Shown one piece after another: positions 1 to 10,736 of a stretch of 64,000 nucleotides of DNA. This DNA comes from Prorocentrum cordatum. Lineage: Eukaryota; Sar; Dinophyceae; Prorocentrales; Prorocentraceae. A program made the position numbers and the translations under genes. The notes under the pieces were generated by a model. It saw only the letters and a list, made by a program, of their open reading frames with translations, had not been told where the DNA came from and made no database searches. The stretch lies in NCBI GenBank assembly GCA_963575745.1, contig CAUYUJ010014589.1, positions 229,001 to 293,000 on the forward strand. Reading direction: 5' to 3'. How positions within the stretch are numbered: the stretch's first letter is position 1; each line of letters begins with the position of its first letter.

Positions 1-2
1 AA

Positions 3-1097
3 GGAGCAGCTACCCCTGAATGGCGTGCTTGGCTGTTCGGGCAGGTGAAGTCCAAGTTTGGCAAGATCACCGTGCAGGAACGAGAGTTCGAGCACTGCGG
101 TATACAGCACAAGCAGCTAGACGACGGCAGCATCACCATCACCCAGGACCACTACATCAAGGAGCTCAAGGCGATTCCGCTCACAGGAGAACAGAGGTCG
201 TCGCCAGATGACGTGGTGGACGACGCCCTACACGGACATTTTCTTGCATTACAAGGCGGTCTCGGATGGACCATCAACGCCAGGCGTGACATCGCGGTCT
301 ATGTGGGAGTCCTCCAACGTCACCAGAAGGCCCTCACTATCATGGATGTGATTTATCTGAACCGCGTGCTGAAGTGGGTCAAACGCAAGCCCTGCGTGAT
401 TCGCTTTGAGAAGTTGTTGCCGCCGTTGCGTGTTCATGTCATCAGCGCCTCAGCCTTCAAACGAGAGAACGGTGAATCTATGGCGTGCCGTGGACATGTA
501 CTAGCGCTGGCTGGGAAGCAGGACGACAACCCCGGCGGCAGAACTCACTGGCTAGAGGCCGTGTCCAAACGACATCGTCGAGTGACGAGATCGACTTTCG
601 CTGTAGAGATTAACGGACTGGCTGACGCCATTGAGCCAGGCAAAGTGATTGCAATGCAGTACAGTGAAGTGTTCAACGGCACCACCACCGCACATCAGAT
701 GGCGAGTGGTGCGTCCCAAGGCAGCTGGCCAGTACGCATGGAGGCAGTCATCGACGCGGACTCTGTTTTCAAGTCCGTGACAGCCAAAGATGTCAAGTTG
801 CCGCTCGAGGAGTCATTCATCATTATTGCGATGGCCGTGAGAGAGCAATTCAGTGTTGGTCTCTTGGAGCGACTGTGGTGGTGCAGTACGGTCGACATGC
901 TAACGGACGCCATGACCAAGGGCGCGTGCGCACGAGAACCACTTCTGGATGCGCTCTCGTCTGGACGCTGGCAGTTGACCAAGTCTTCCAAGTCAGCACG
1001 ACTACGTCTTGGGTGCACACCCATTCGAGGATCCAGTGAGCCAGTGTGGGGTCAAGAGCACGACAAGTCGGTGACATCGGCTACAGAGAGAGGGTGA
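3..1097 (+). CDS. Ty1/copia-type Pol fragment: 3' end of reverse transcriptase plus RNase H (5'-truncated by the window)
   Basis: The frame is open from the window edge to a TGA at 1095-1097, about 364 codons, so the N-terminal part lies outside. The start shows the copia RT C-terminal pattern (VKSKFGKITVQEREFEHCGI, then DHYIKEL). The connection follows (GLGWTINARRDIAVYVG), and then an RNase H-like region with RVLKWVKRKP, HVISASAF, STFAVEINGLADAIE and VIDADSVFKSV. These motifs order as in Ty1/copia Pol, which reverse-transcribes element RNA inside virus-like particles. At the first expected RNase H Asp the sequence reads SASAF, so the enzyme may be inactive; the Glu of AVEI and the Asp of VIDAD are present. 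No long terminal repeat was recognised downstream before the GGA array at 1394. Family assignment is confident; activity is doubtful. Confidence 0.8.
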   Translation, partial: GAATPEWRAWLFGQVKSKFGKITVQEREFEHCGIQHKQLDDGSITITQDHYIKELKAIPLTGEQRSSPDDVVDDALHGHFLALQGGLGWTINARRDIAVYVGVLQRHQKALTIMDVIYLNRVLKWVKRKPCVIRFEKLLPPLRVHVISASAFKRENGESMACRGHVLALAGKQDDNPGGRTHWLEAVSKRHRRVTRSTFAVEINGLADAIEPGKVIAMQYSEVFNGTTTAHQMASGASQGSWPVRMEAVIDADSVFKSVTAKDVKLPLEESFIIIAMAVREQFSVGLLERLWWCSTVDMLTDAMTKGACAREPLLDALSSGRWQLTKSSKSARLRLGCTPIRGSSEPVWGQEHDKSVTSATERG

Positions 1098-1393
1098 GAT
1101 CGTGAGGAGCGAACAGCTTCGAAGTACAACCAGAGTGATCAGAACCCTCTCGTCGGGCTCGTCGGCGCCTCGCCCTGACCCCATGCATCTGCGGCTGTTT
1201 CGGATCTAGGCTGCAGCCCGTGTTCTGCGCGCCGACAGACGGCGCAGTTTTTCCCGCCCGGAGGTGGCGGCCCTCAGCACATCAACGTACCTTCCTCCCA
1301 GTCCTTTGGAAAAGGTTCCGCGGCGATAGCAGGGACAAGCTGAACATCAGGCAAGGCTGTGAGAGGGAGTACAAGACGAGTGCATACGTTGAC

Positions 1394-1731
1394 TAGGAGG
1401 AGGAGGAGGAGGAGGAGGAGGAGGAGGAGGAGGAGGAGGAGGAGGAGGAGGAGGAGGAGAGGAGAGGAGCAGGAGCAGGAGCAGGGCAGGAGAGGAGCAG
1501 GAGCAGGAACAGGAGGAGCAGGAGGAGCAGGAGGAGGAAGAGAGCAGGAGAGGAGCAGGAGCAGGAGGAGAGGAGGAGGAGGAGGAGCAGGAGGAAGGGA
1601 GGAGGAGGAGGAGGAGGAGGAAAAGGAGGAGGAGGAGGAGGAGCAGGAGGAGGAGGAAGGGGGAGGAGGTGGTGGAGGAGGAGGAGGAGGAGGAGGAGGA
1701 GGAGGAGGAGGAGGAGGAGGAGCAGGGGTAG
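1394..1731 (+). repeat. GGA/GAG polypurine trinucleotide array
   Basis: Almost pure (GGA)n on the plus strand, interrupted by AGCAGGAGCAGG variants around 1470-1590. One strand is nearly all purine for about 340 bases, so it can form triplex (H-DNA) or G-rich structures. All long open frames here, on both strands, are artefacts of the repeat. Confidence 0.95.
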
Positions 1732-1749
1732 TTGTAGGAGGAGAAGAGG

Positions 1750-3010
1750 CTGCTTCTGTCCAGTTCGTCCAAGCCCCAGAGGCCACGGGCTTCCCAATGC
1801 CAGTTTCGTCGCTCAGATCCCGTCGCGGATTGAGGGCGCGATCATGTTTGGAGCCGCGCTGTTGTTGGGTGTTCCGAAGGTTGAGGCAGATCTTAACAAC
1901 TCACAGAGCTATTGGGCTTGCGCCACGCTAGGGTGCCAGCTGGGCCCGCGCCTGAAATGGGCTTGTCCAAGGCGCAGTGCGGGTGGGATTCGCAGCTCGG
2001 CACTTGCATACCCGACCATACTTTGATGGCCCGTCGACAACCCCGCCCGCGGTCGTCATGCGCGAGGCCGCCAGGTCCTCTCCCGCCCCATCCTGGTGAA
2101 ACCGCTCAGGGCAGCTGCTGGCAGGGTTCCCGGTTGGGGGGGGGGGTGCCCGTCATCGTGACGCTGATGCAGTGCCTGGGGATGTGGCTGCCATGGCAGC
2201 GCGGAAAGCCTTCCTGCGGCGCCACAGGAAGGAGGTCGTCCGCCGTCTTGTTTTTTGTTGTTTTTGTTTTTGTTCGATCCCGAGGTGTACAAGGCTGCGG
2301 CGCGACACCGTCTGCCAGGTTTCAGGGTTCTTTTCTCCTTCTTCCAGGTGGCTGCTGAGGCTGATGCGGGGGCGGAATTGCATGCTCTAGAGGCTGTCTC
2401 ATTGCATTTCCGTTTACGGTCTGTTTTCCAGATATCGGGTAATCAGCCATCCCCAATATTTGGATTTGACGACGCCCCTGTGTTTTTGGGTCGCTGCGGC
2501 GTTTGCACTTGTCAAGACGTGTTGGTCACCCATGTCTTGGCGGCGTTCGCGGGCGCAAACAGGTCTCGTGAGAAACAATGGCGTAGTACCCCCATGCCTC
2601 CGGCTACAGACATGGGAGCGGTCCTGCACGGTTTCTTCGGCCCCGCGCGTGGACCTGCGCGCGCGTTTCAAGGCGGGCGCACTGTGTGCATGCGGAACGC
2701 ATGCCGGGGCCCAGGCAGAGGCGCACGCAGGCGTTGGTGAGGTTTGCGCGGCGCTGCAGAGGGCGGCTCGGGGGTGAGCAGAGCGGGCGGCCGGCGGCCG
2801 CTGGCGCCCCTCCGGGGCCAGACGGTGAAAGACCCCGACCCATCGCGTGGGCGGGAGCGGCTTTTCCGCGGCCAGCGCGCGGCCGCGGGAATGCCATGTG
2901 GAGAAATGAGAAACGGAGGAGACGAGGAGGAGGAGGAGGAGGAAGAGGATGAGGCGAAGGAGGAGGAGAAGGCTATGAGGGAGATGCGGTGGGGAGGAAG
3001 ATCAGGCGGG
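1750..3010. other. Intergenic stretch, no supported gene
   Basis: GC-rich sequence with only short, mutually overlapping open frames and none with a recognisable motif. It holds a run of 11 G (2136-2146), a T-rich patch with TTGTTTTTG (about 2250-2272) and a second GGA-rich tract (about 2919-2990). Confidence 0.6.
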
Positions 3011-3032
3011 TCTACCGCCATTTTGGCTAAAG
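3011..3032 (+). other. Spliced-leader relic (dinoflagellate SL-like)
   Basis: The last 16 bases, GCCATTTTGGCTAAAG (3017-3032), differ from the canonical dinoflagellate SL end GCCATTTTGGCTCAAG at one base; over 22 aligned bases 18 match. The SL is added to mRNAs by trans-splicing and is not normally encoded next to genes. A genomic copy outside SL RNA loci therefore suggests a reverse-transcribed mRNA. No intact ORF follows directly; the decayed coding region at 3482-4257 lies 450 bases downstream. Confidence 0.6.
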
Positions 3033-3481
3033 TCCGCAGCGGGATGCTCAGGGCGAGAGTTAGTTTGGCATTGGGGGGATACGGCCCCAGCAACGCGAGC
3101 TCAGAGATTGCTTTCTGAGACTGAACTCGGGTTTCATCCCCGATGGCCTTTGCGAACCTACGGCTTGCCGATGGTTCATCAGAGTGATGCGGCACCTGGG
3201 CGTTTTTCGCGACAGCCATGGGTGCAGAGTGGAAAGAGGATGCAGATCGGTGTACTTGGCCGAACCCTAGGTATTGTGCACGGGACGTCCGAGGTACGTC
3301 TTCCAAGGTAGGTTCAGATCGGTGAGGGCATGCCTGTCTATGTGGCGCTCCCTTGGGGTGGCAGTGTGATCGGGGAGATTGTCTGGCATCGCGTGCGTGG
3401 CGATCTGACGAGGTTCGCTACCAAAAATAGGAGAGCTCCGTTCTCCAGGCGGCCCCGCGGGGGCTGACAAGTGAGAGGAAG

Positions 3482-4257
3482 GACATCAACGCCAACCAGA
3501 TTGCTGGTTTGCTTGTCCAGGCGCTGGCGCCGAAACCCAAACGGGCGCCCACGAGGCCCGCGCAGCAGCTCCAGAAGGCCAGCGCCCGTGTGGGGTGGGG
3601 CCGCGACAGCGCTGGAAAAAGGATCGCCAACGGTGGTTCCGGACAGCGGAGGAACACATGGAGTCTCAATGGGGGCTCTGTCGACAGCGATGGTGGTGCT
3701 CGTTCGGGCAGAGCATGATGGAGTTGAAGCAGCAAGTCTGGTTTTACCTGCTGAAGAACGAGGCGCAGCCAACGCGGCCGCCGTCGACGTGGGCACTGCG
3801 ATCGCATAGTATGTCAATTTACAGCTCACCTTCGGCAAACTGCGCGAAGGGCTGAAACTGGATGGCGCAAAGATCGTGTGAGACCGTTCGGAAACCGTCA
3901 ACATGCCGCCCTCCCAGGCCCTGCAGGATGCAGTGGGGGGCTCAAACAGAACGTGGAAGCCGCCCAGAAAAAAATGGCAGAGGTGGCTTCCAGGGGGACA
4001 GAAGCTGAAGGCCGACAATAACGGTGCATGTGTGATTCATGCCCAACAATCTCCCAGCGCCCCCCCAGGCGGGTGCGGCGGAGAGGCGGGGGCCGGAGCG
4101 GCGTCGGCACCAGTTGCGGCACCGGCGGTGCCAGTGCGTGGAGGACAGCAATTCCCATCCCAGGAGGTGGACGCCAAGAAGCAACAGCTCCTGGAACTGG
4201 CCTTAGCAGGATATCGGTCGCCTGCAGCAGTCGGTCCAACGGCGAGTTTAGCGAATG
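3482..4257 (+). pseudogene. Decayed coding region with coiled-coil character (possible retroelement ORF1/gag-like relic)
   Basis: Short segments in changing plus-strand frames look like one hydrophilic, helix-rich protein. It starts with DINANQIAGLLVQALAPKPK at 3482. Then come a piece reading GALSTAMVVLVRAEHDGVEA (about 3670), LTFGKLREGLKLDGAKIV (about 3823), LKQNVEAAQKKMAEVASRG (about 3940) and EVDAKKQQLLELALAG (about 4165). No frame is open throughout, so several indels are needed. Heptad-like Leu/Ala/Glu/Lys spacing suggests coiled coil. I do not recognise a named family; an ORF1/gag-like role is inference from composition and from the retroelement-rich context. Confidence 0.35.
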
Positions 4258-7200
4258 AATGGTTGGCCGTGGCGACCCGTGGGCCCACGCGCACGCGGGC
4301 CCCTCGGCCCTGGCTCCGCTGCTGGGCGCGCTGGGCCCAGGCCCATTAGCCCTTGGGTTGCAATTGGAGAGAGGTAGCGCTGAGTCTGGGGTGGGTGAAG
4401 GGCGGCGCGAGGCGGTCGGCTTCAGCGCATGACGAGCATGGGCGCAGTGAGGCGGCAGAAAGGGGGCGCGCCCTGCACGTGGGCAACCTCTCGAAATTTG
4501 GCCCCGCTGCGCGCTGCTAAGTACAGGCGGGACATTTCGATTTTGCGTGCTGCCAGAAGTTCACTCGCAGCCAGATGAAGCAGGCAAGCACCTTGAGGCC
4601 AGGTCTCGGACTGGCTCCGAACCAGCGCCGGCCCTTGGCAGAGCGTCGGCGAAAAGGTCCAGACCAGGAGGCGGTGCAGCAGGATGTAGGAACGCGCGTC
4701 AGTCTGAGTATCGCAGGCATCTGCCTTCAGATCTCTGGGCCACCCTGGGGCTCAGAGGTCTAGAGAAGTCCTGGAAATTTGTCAACAGTGGGTTGGCTTT
4801 TCACCGTCACGTTTTTCTCTTCGAGCTTGAAGTGCTTGGCCAGGCCTCCAGCCTTCACGGCGTCTACCGAACCGCAGGCGTTAGTTCGGGTTCAGCCAAA
4901 TCACATACACTAAATCGTTCAGGGGCTCTTCTGCAGTCGCTCATAACGCATGCGGTTGCGCGTGGAGACTAGGACTGCAAGCCAGAGGAGTGGGAGGTCG
5001 ATGGCTGGCCGCATCTAGTATTGAGGGAAATTGCTGTTGCTCGCAACGTCACCTGCACTTGCGAAGTCAAGCAATGCCGAATGATGGATTCAGTCGTGGC
5101 TTCCAATTGTGCGAGCCACCTAATTCAAGCGGCTGTTGTAGCATATGTGCATCTAGTTTCTGGAGCAGGGGTCAGTCGCAACAGCCTGAAGGTCGAGCTC
5201 AAACGCGCCGCGGTTGATGCCATTCGTTGCGTTCTACAGGCGCCGAAGCCTGGCGGCTAGCCGCCGCCAATTCGGACGCAGAGAGATGTTGCTCTCCAAT
5301 CGGCAGAGGGCAGCGTCTGAAACGCAGGGCAGCTGGAGCAAAGACTTTATTTTCAAAAAGCCATTGCCCATGGAGATTCTTGGCCCCGAGGATTCGCGCG
5401 GGAGGGCGGGGGCTCGGAAAAGGGGGCGGGGCATTCCGGCGCGGTCAGGGGGGGGGGGGGGGGGCGGGTCCACGGGCGGGGCGCCGACGGCCAGTTGGCG
5501 AAGATTCGAAGCATCGCCCCCCGCCAGTTATCGCATCGCATGAGCAATTCGATTTTCGCTGGCTGACTGGGCGAGCGCATCGCCGGGCGAGCGGTGGCGC
5601 GCAGTGGCCCGGCGACATGATTCCCCAGCGTTTCGGTTGGATGAGGGCTCGGCCCTGGCGAGTGGAGTAGAGTTGCAGAGATGTTCTCCCGATTGGAGGG
5701 GCTTTCAATCCCGTGCGATCTGCCCCTCGGCAGAAGAGAGGAATGCAGCGGCAGTGGGCGCGCGCGAGTTTGTGCTTTAATCCAGGGGCCCATGGCGCCA
5801 CATTCGCCCCCGCGTCGGCTCCAGTGGCGCATTTGCGGGCAACGGTGCCCTTCCTGCTCATGGGATTCGAGTTCCCTGCCTGCCCGAGGACAGATCCGAG
5901 TCGCTGCTGGCCAGGGGCCGAGAGTTGGCGAGTCAATTTCCTTCGGCGTCTGTCGCGCCTATCCTTGCGCGCCTCTGGGGGTCTGGATGGGCTCTGAGAC
6001 TGCCGGTTTTACATTCGAGGCCAAGGGCAACGTTGCCCGCGCGCACAGAGCGCTGCAGCGCTTGAACCAGCGGGCCCTGGAGCAGGCCCTGGCAGGGGGA
6101 GGCGGGCTGCATGGGGTGATTTAACCGACGGCCCCCTGCCCCCTTTCCCCGAGGCCCCATGTTGCGCGCTTCGTGTCTAGGGCCCCCGGCGGGGTCGATG
6201 GTGCCGATCAGACTTCAAGGGTGGACTTGATGCTTTTGCTTCGGACGGGTCTGCGGCTGCTCGCAGACTTGCGCAACTCCATGGAAGCCCGAGTGCGTCG
6301 GCCGCGGGGGCCCATTGCCGTCTTAGGGGTGCTGCAGGTGACAGATCGAAAGGCCGACGGGGCCTCGGGTCTCTCCCCGTGGCCCCCGAGGCCGCGCGGC
6401 AGACGGAGACGTCTTGAGCGGGCAATTTTGCGCGAGGAGAGAGCGCGCCATTGGGGCGCGGCCATGTCCGGGCCCCCGCTCTGAGAGCGGCCCTGCGGGA
6501 AGCTTGCCGGGGCAAGTGTGCCGGGCAGTCCAGCGTGCCAGATATCGTTCGCGCCGGCCTTATGCGGGGCGTGCGCGGGTTCGATGACTCTTTGTTTTTG
6601 GGGCTGGTTCTAGCCGGGGCCGCGCCCGTGGGCCTTCCGGCGATCCATTTAGCGCGGGAGTTTGGCTATCCAGCTATCCAGCTATCCACCTTGGCCCGCC
6701 GCAGATGCTGGGCTCGACGCGTGCAGTTCATTTTGGCAGATGCGGGATTTATGTTGCATGCGCGGAAGTCGCCGGGCGCCTTTGCCCCTTCTCTTTCCCT
6801 CCGCATGGGTCGATGACGTGCTTTGGCGCGGCGCTCTGATCGCGCGCCATAGCTTCGCCGGCGGGGGTGGCAGAGCAGCTCGGAGAGCGCTGGCTGGCCA
6901 TGGGTCCGGCGCGCGGCGCAGTTGTCGATGCAGCCAGAATGCGGTTTCCCATCTACGGAGATTCTGGGGCCAATGCGGCCTGGGTCCAGCGTTGTTGGGG
7001 GGGGCGTCTAGGGCCGCTTGACGCCCGCGCCTGTCCGCGGGTTTGGCGCGGGGGGTCTGCTCGGCGATGGCCGCGACCACTTGCGCGATGCTCGATTTGA
7101 AATGTGACCCCGGGGGGCCGTTGAGGTGGCGGGGCGACATCGGTGAGGTAATCGAGGCGCCGAAGCGCCTACTTGGATGCCGCTTCGCGTGCCCGTGCGT

Positions 7201-8870
7201 CTCCGACAGTATCAGTTGGGCGGTCTGACAAGGAGCGGCCAGGAATTCTCTGGTGGGATCCAGCGGGTTCCAGGCGTGAAGTGGCCCCGTGGGCAATTCG
7301 AGATCGGTTTAACCAACCGAGGTGGTTTGCGAATGGAAATGGGCGCTGTGGCGCGTCGTGGCTCGGCGCCGGCGGCGACGCGTTGAATGCGGCGCGATGT
7401 CGGGTGGCCGCTGTCAGGCCCGCGAGAATAATGAGTGCGCGCGCTGGGACTGCCCGGCGAACGCAGGATTCTGATTGCCGATTCAAGAGGGGGCGCATCC
7501 ACCCCCCATCGCGTGGATTCGCGGTCTCGCGTCGTCGTCGTGGCCCAGGTTCTGGGCCCGCCCGAGGAAGCCATCAGCTCCGTTTCTGGTCTTTCATGAG
7601 GCCGCCAGATTTCCAGCGAGCCAGGGGTTATCTTCGGGGGCGCGGGCGCCGGGGGGGCAGGGGCAGAGCCCCGCTCTCTATGCCGAGTAGCTCGGTCGTT
7701 TGCCACCCTCGACGGTTTCCGACAAGGCGGGGGTCGCGTCGAGGGGGGACTTCGGGTGGCGAGCATCCAGGAGACAAGACAGCCAGGGATGTGTCAGGCA
7801 GTGAATCACCGCCCGCCAAACCATCGCAACCCAGCCTGAAGACCCCGTATTGCCCTCCATTTCCATTGGGGGGGGGTCGGGGAACATTGAATAACATGCA
7901 TGCAGCCCGAGCCCCCCGCAACCCGAAATTCGGGCGAAATTCGGGCCTTGGGTTGGGTTGGGCTGGTGTGGTAGGTAGTCAGTGAACCGTGGAGGGTCCA
8001 TGGCGCTGGTTGAAGTCATGGAGTGTATGCCGCAGATTCAACATATCTTATGAGATGCGTCCACCGAGTACCCCCAGGCCGGCTTCTCGAGATCTGCGTC
8101 GACGTCGAGGGACGCATCAAGGCTGTGCTAGCAGAAAACCCGACCAGTGGAATCCGAGTTGCCAAAATCGGGAGCCATCTTCCAGCTCAGGAGGCCGTCC
8201 AGCGTCAGGTTGACCCAGCTCATTTGTTTCGCAAATTCAGTAGTTGACGCCACGGCAGAAGCTCTTGCCAGCGAGTTCAGACAGCCGTTTTCAGACAGGT
8301 GCAGAGAATAGATGTCCACGGCGGTCGGGTTTGCAAGGCGGACGCACTTGGAGAACATGAGTTGGGCAATGTTGTCGAGACTGTAATACCAGCCCCTGGG
8401 CAACGATTTTGCTAAGCGAAGAGGCTGCAGGATAAGTGTTGCAATCTCACGGCGCACCACGGAGACAGGCTTGTGGGCTCGAGGGTGCGTTGTTTTGTGT
8501 GCGGCAAACCGGCGTTCCGGGGAGAGCTCGGAACTGCTCGCGGACACTCGTTGTTCTGGTACGATGGGGGACGTCCTTCTCTCGCCAGCGGGCCGTCAGG
8601 CTTTTAATGGACGTGGTCTGCCCAGTACACATGCTATTGGAACCCAAATGTTTGGCACGTTCACTTGCCTCAGGTGTGGTTCCTTTGCTCTGAAGGGGGG
8701 GGGATTTGTTACCGTTGTTTGGGCCGCCCTGCAGTGTACGGCGCAAGGTCCCCCCGCACACGGCAGAAAAGGTCACGTTCCAGCGGGAAAACCAAAAGAA
8801 TTTGCGGGCACTGCCGAGACAATGTATAAAGAAGTGTTGCCGAGGGCAGGGAATTGAGAAAATCGACAAA
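4258..8870. other. GC-rich intergenic stretch, no supported gene
   Basis: Only short overlapping frames of biased composition (Arg/Pro/Gly) occur on both strands, as expected by chance at this GC content. It contains a run of 17 G at 5448-5464 and a short GCTATCCA repeat near 6665-6690. A minus-strand frame at 8128-8547 has ordinary amino-acid composition but no ATG start and no motif; I do not call it. Confidence 0.5.
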
Positions 8871-9720
8871 TGAGGCGTTAGAGGAGGAAGATGAGGATGA
8901 GGAGGTGGAGGAGGAAGAGGAGAAATGGAGAGGAGGAGAAGATGGAGGACGTCCTCCGGCGTGGGCAGCGGTGGCGGCGGGATTGCCTGGTCGCGTCCTC
9001 TCTCCCGAACAGTTGTAGCAAAATGGAACGACGTGGGGTAAGAGGATGCGGTGCATACGCATGCGGGGGAGGAGAGGGAAAACGGACGTACCAGGCTTGT
9101 GATCAGAGAAAAAGCAAGGGCGATGATGAGTATGGGTGTAGTCGTATGGCGCATTCAATCAGGGGTGACAAGTGGAGGAGGAGGGGGATGAGGAGGAAGA
9201 GGAACATGATGACAAACACAAGGTGGATGAGAGGACAATGAGGAGGAGAAAACGGAAGATAACAAGAACAAGTCAAGGGGTTGGGGAAGGATGGTGTTGA
9301 GGATGCTGATGATGATGAGGGGGAGGAGGAGGAAAGGAAGAGGAGGATGAGGAGGAGGAGGTGGATGAGGAAGAGGATGACCATGACGCTGATGATGGCG
9401 ATGATGAGGATCATGGGGATCATGTTCATCATGCATCTGATACTGCTGATGGTGGTGTTTGTGGTGGTACTGGCGATGAGGCTGGTGATGATGATACATA
9501 ATATGATGATGAAACTGATGATGAAAATATGGTGAGGATGATGGTGGTGATGCTGATTATGTGTATGATGGTGGTGGTGACGATGCTGTTGATGATGATG
9601 GTGGTGGTGGCAGGAGGGCAGGAGAAATACGAGGAGGAGGAGGACGATGACGAGAGTATGGGGATGATGGGGGGAGATGGCGCAATTCGTGAAAGGTACA
9701 GCGAAGGAGAGGATGGATGA
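8870..9720 (+). repeat. Degenerate GAG/GAT purine-rich array
   Basis: Imperfect (GAG)n and (GAT)n runs mixed with GGTGGT, for example 8880-8945, 9170-9250 and 9290-9660. The open frames (Met/Asp/His/Ile runs) are produced by the repeat and are not genes. Confidence 0.85.
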
Positions 9721-9859
9721 GGGGAACGACAGGACATGACCTGTACCGGGACGAATCTGTAAGCCAGGCTGTACGAAACAACGCATTGGACAGCAATCAC
9801 GGTGTACTATCTGCAGTACGTCGGTCTTGCATTTGAGGATGTTTTTGATGTTCTTTCTG

Positions 9860-9872
9860 ATGATGGGCATGG

Positions 9873-9937
<65 letters not shown>

Positions 9938-10055
9938 GTGATGACGATGATGATGATGTTGATGATGATGATGACCATGATGCTGATGATGATGGTGATG
10001 GTGATGGTGATGGTGGGGATGCTGATGATGATGATGGTCGTGGTGGTGGTGGTGG
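9860..10055 (+). repeat. (GAT)n trinucleotide array
   Basis: A nearly pure run of about 25 GAT/ATG repeats at 9874-9945, followed by GAT interspersed with GGTGAT and GGTGGT up to about 10055. It gives poly-Asp, poly-Met and poly-Ser frames that should not be annotated. Confidence 0.95.
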
Positions 10056-10295
10056 GCTTATGATTCGGAGTGGCATGGTGATGTTATCGATGGTTGCGGT
10101 GATGATTCGGTTGATGTGCATGATGCGGAACTCGTGATTTTGGTGATTGTGATGGTAATATCGTTGTGGTCATGATCGTGAAGAGGAGGAGCTGGAAGAA
10201 TGTGCAAGCTCCAGCGCGAATCGATCATCGTGGGGCAATGTTGGCGGGACCGTTTCAGGGGCGATGTTTCCACCTCCGCTGGCCCATACATCGCC

Positions 10296-10342
10296 GATGC
10301 ATCGGCATTATCAACTCGATGCTCTACCCTGAGCTGGTCTTC
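10296..10342 (-). other. tRNA-like relic (D-arm plus anticodon loop only)
   Basis: On the minus strand AGCTCAGGGTAGAGC (10321-10335) resembles a tRNA D-arm/A box. TTGATAA (10308-10314) follows at the right distance for an anticodon loop with anticodon GAT. The anticodon stem pairs poorly and there is no T-arm (GGTTCGA) within 50 bases, so this is not a tRNA gene. It could be the head of a tRNA-derived SINE or coincidence. Confidence 0.2.
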
Positions 10343-10359
10343 CGTAACGTTTCAGTCGC

Positions 10360-10566
10360 TTTAGGCGACCCCCCAGGCCCATGTTGTGCGCACAGTGCTA
10401 CTTCCGTAGTTGTGCGTGTTGGCTCACAGAAATAAGCGGCGCCCGCCCAGCCGCGCGCGTGCGGCCGGGTGGCCCCGTCCTACCATCAGGGCCCGACTAA
10501 GCTTAACGGACACATTCCCAGCGTTTTCTTTGCGTGGAGGACTACGACCCTAGGTTCACATTCCAG
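10360..10566 (+). repeat. Dispersed repeat, copy 1
   Basis: Shares blocks with 20313-20485. TTTAGGCGACCCC, then CAGGCCCAT, open both copies. After a divergent GC-rich middle come CTAAGC then TAACGGACACATTCCCA, then a block like GACTACGACCC, then AGGTTCA. Same orientation, order and similar spacing in both copies. Function unknown. Confidence 0.7.
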
Positions 10567-10736
10567 GAAGATAAGCTTAATGGAGGAAAGATGCTCCTTC
10601 CATTCATGGTCGATGATCGTCCTGATGAACGTCCTGAGGAAGGACCGCGCAATGATGAGAAATGCGTGGCGCCACCTGAAACCGACTCCATCCATGAAGT
10701 ATAGGAGTCGGGCCTACGCCCTCGCAGTAAGATGTC

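Noticed and set aside
1274-1931. Long open frames on both strands across the GGA array
   Set aside because: Poly-Pro, poly-Ser, poly-Leu, poly-Arg and poly-Gly frames are produced by the trinucleotide repeat itself.
8128-8547. 139-codon minus-strand frame of ordinary composition
   Set aside because: No ATG start, no motif, and a competing plus-strand frame of equal quality.
9103-10137. Open frames of up to 291 codons across the GAT arrays
   Set aside because: Homopolymeric Ile, Asp, Met and His runs; repeat artefacts.
10403-10426. TCCGTAG and TTGGCTCA as a split spliced leader
   Set aside because: The middle of the leader is replaced by unrelated, longer sequence; chance match likely.
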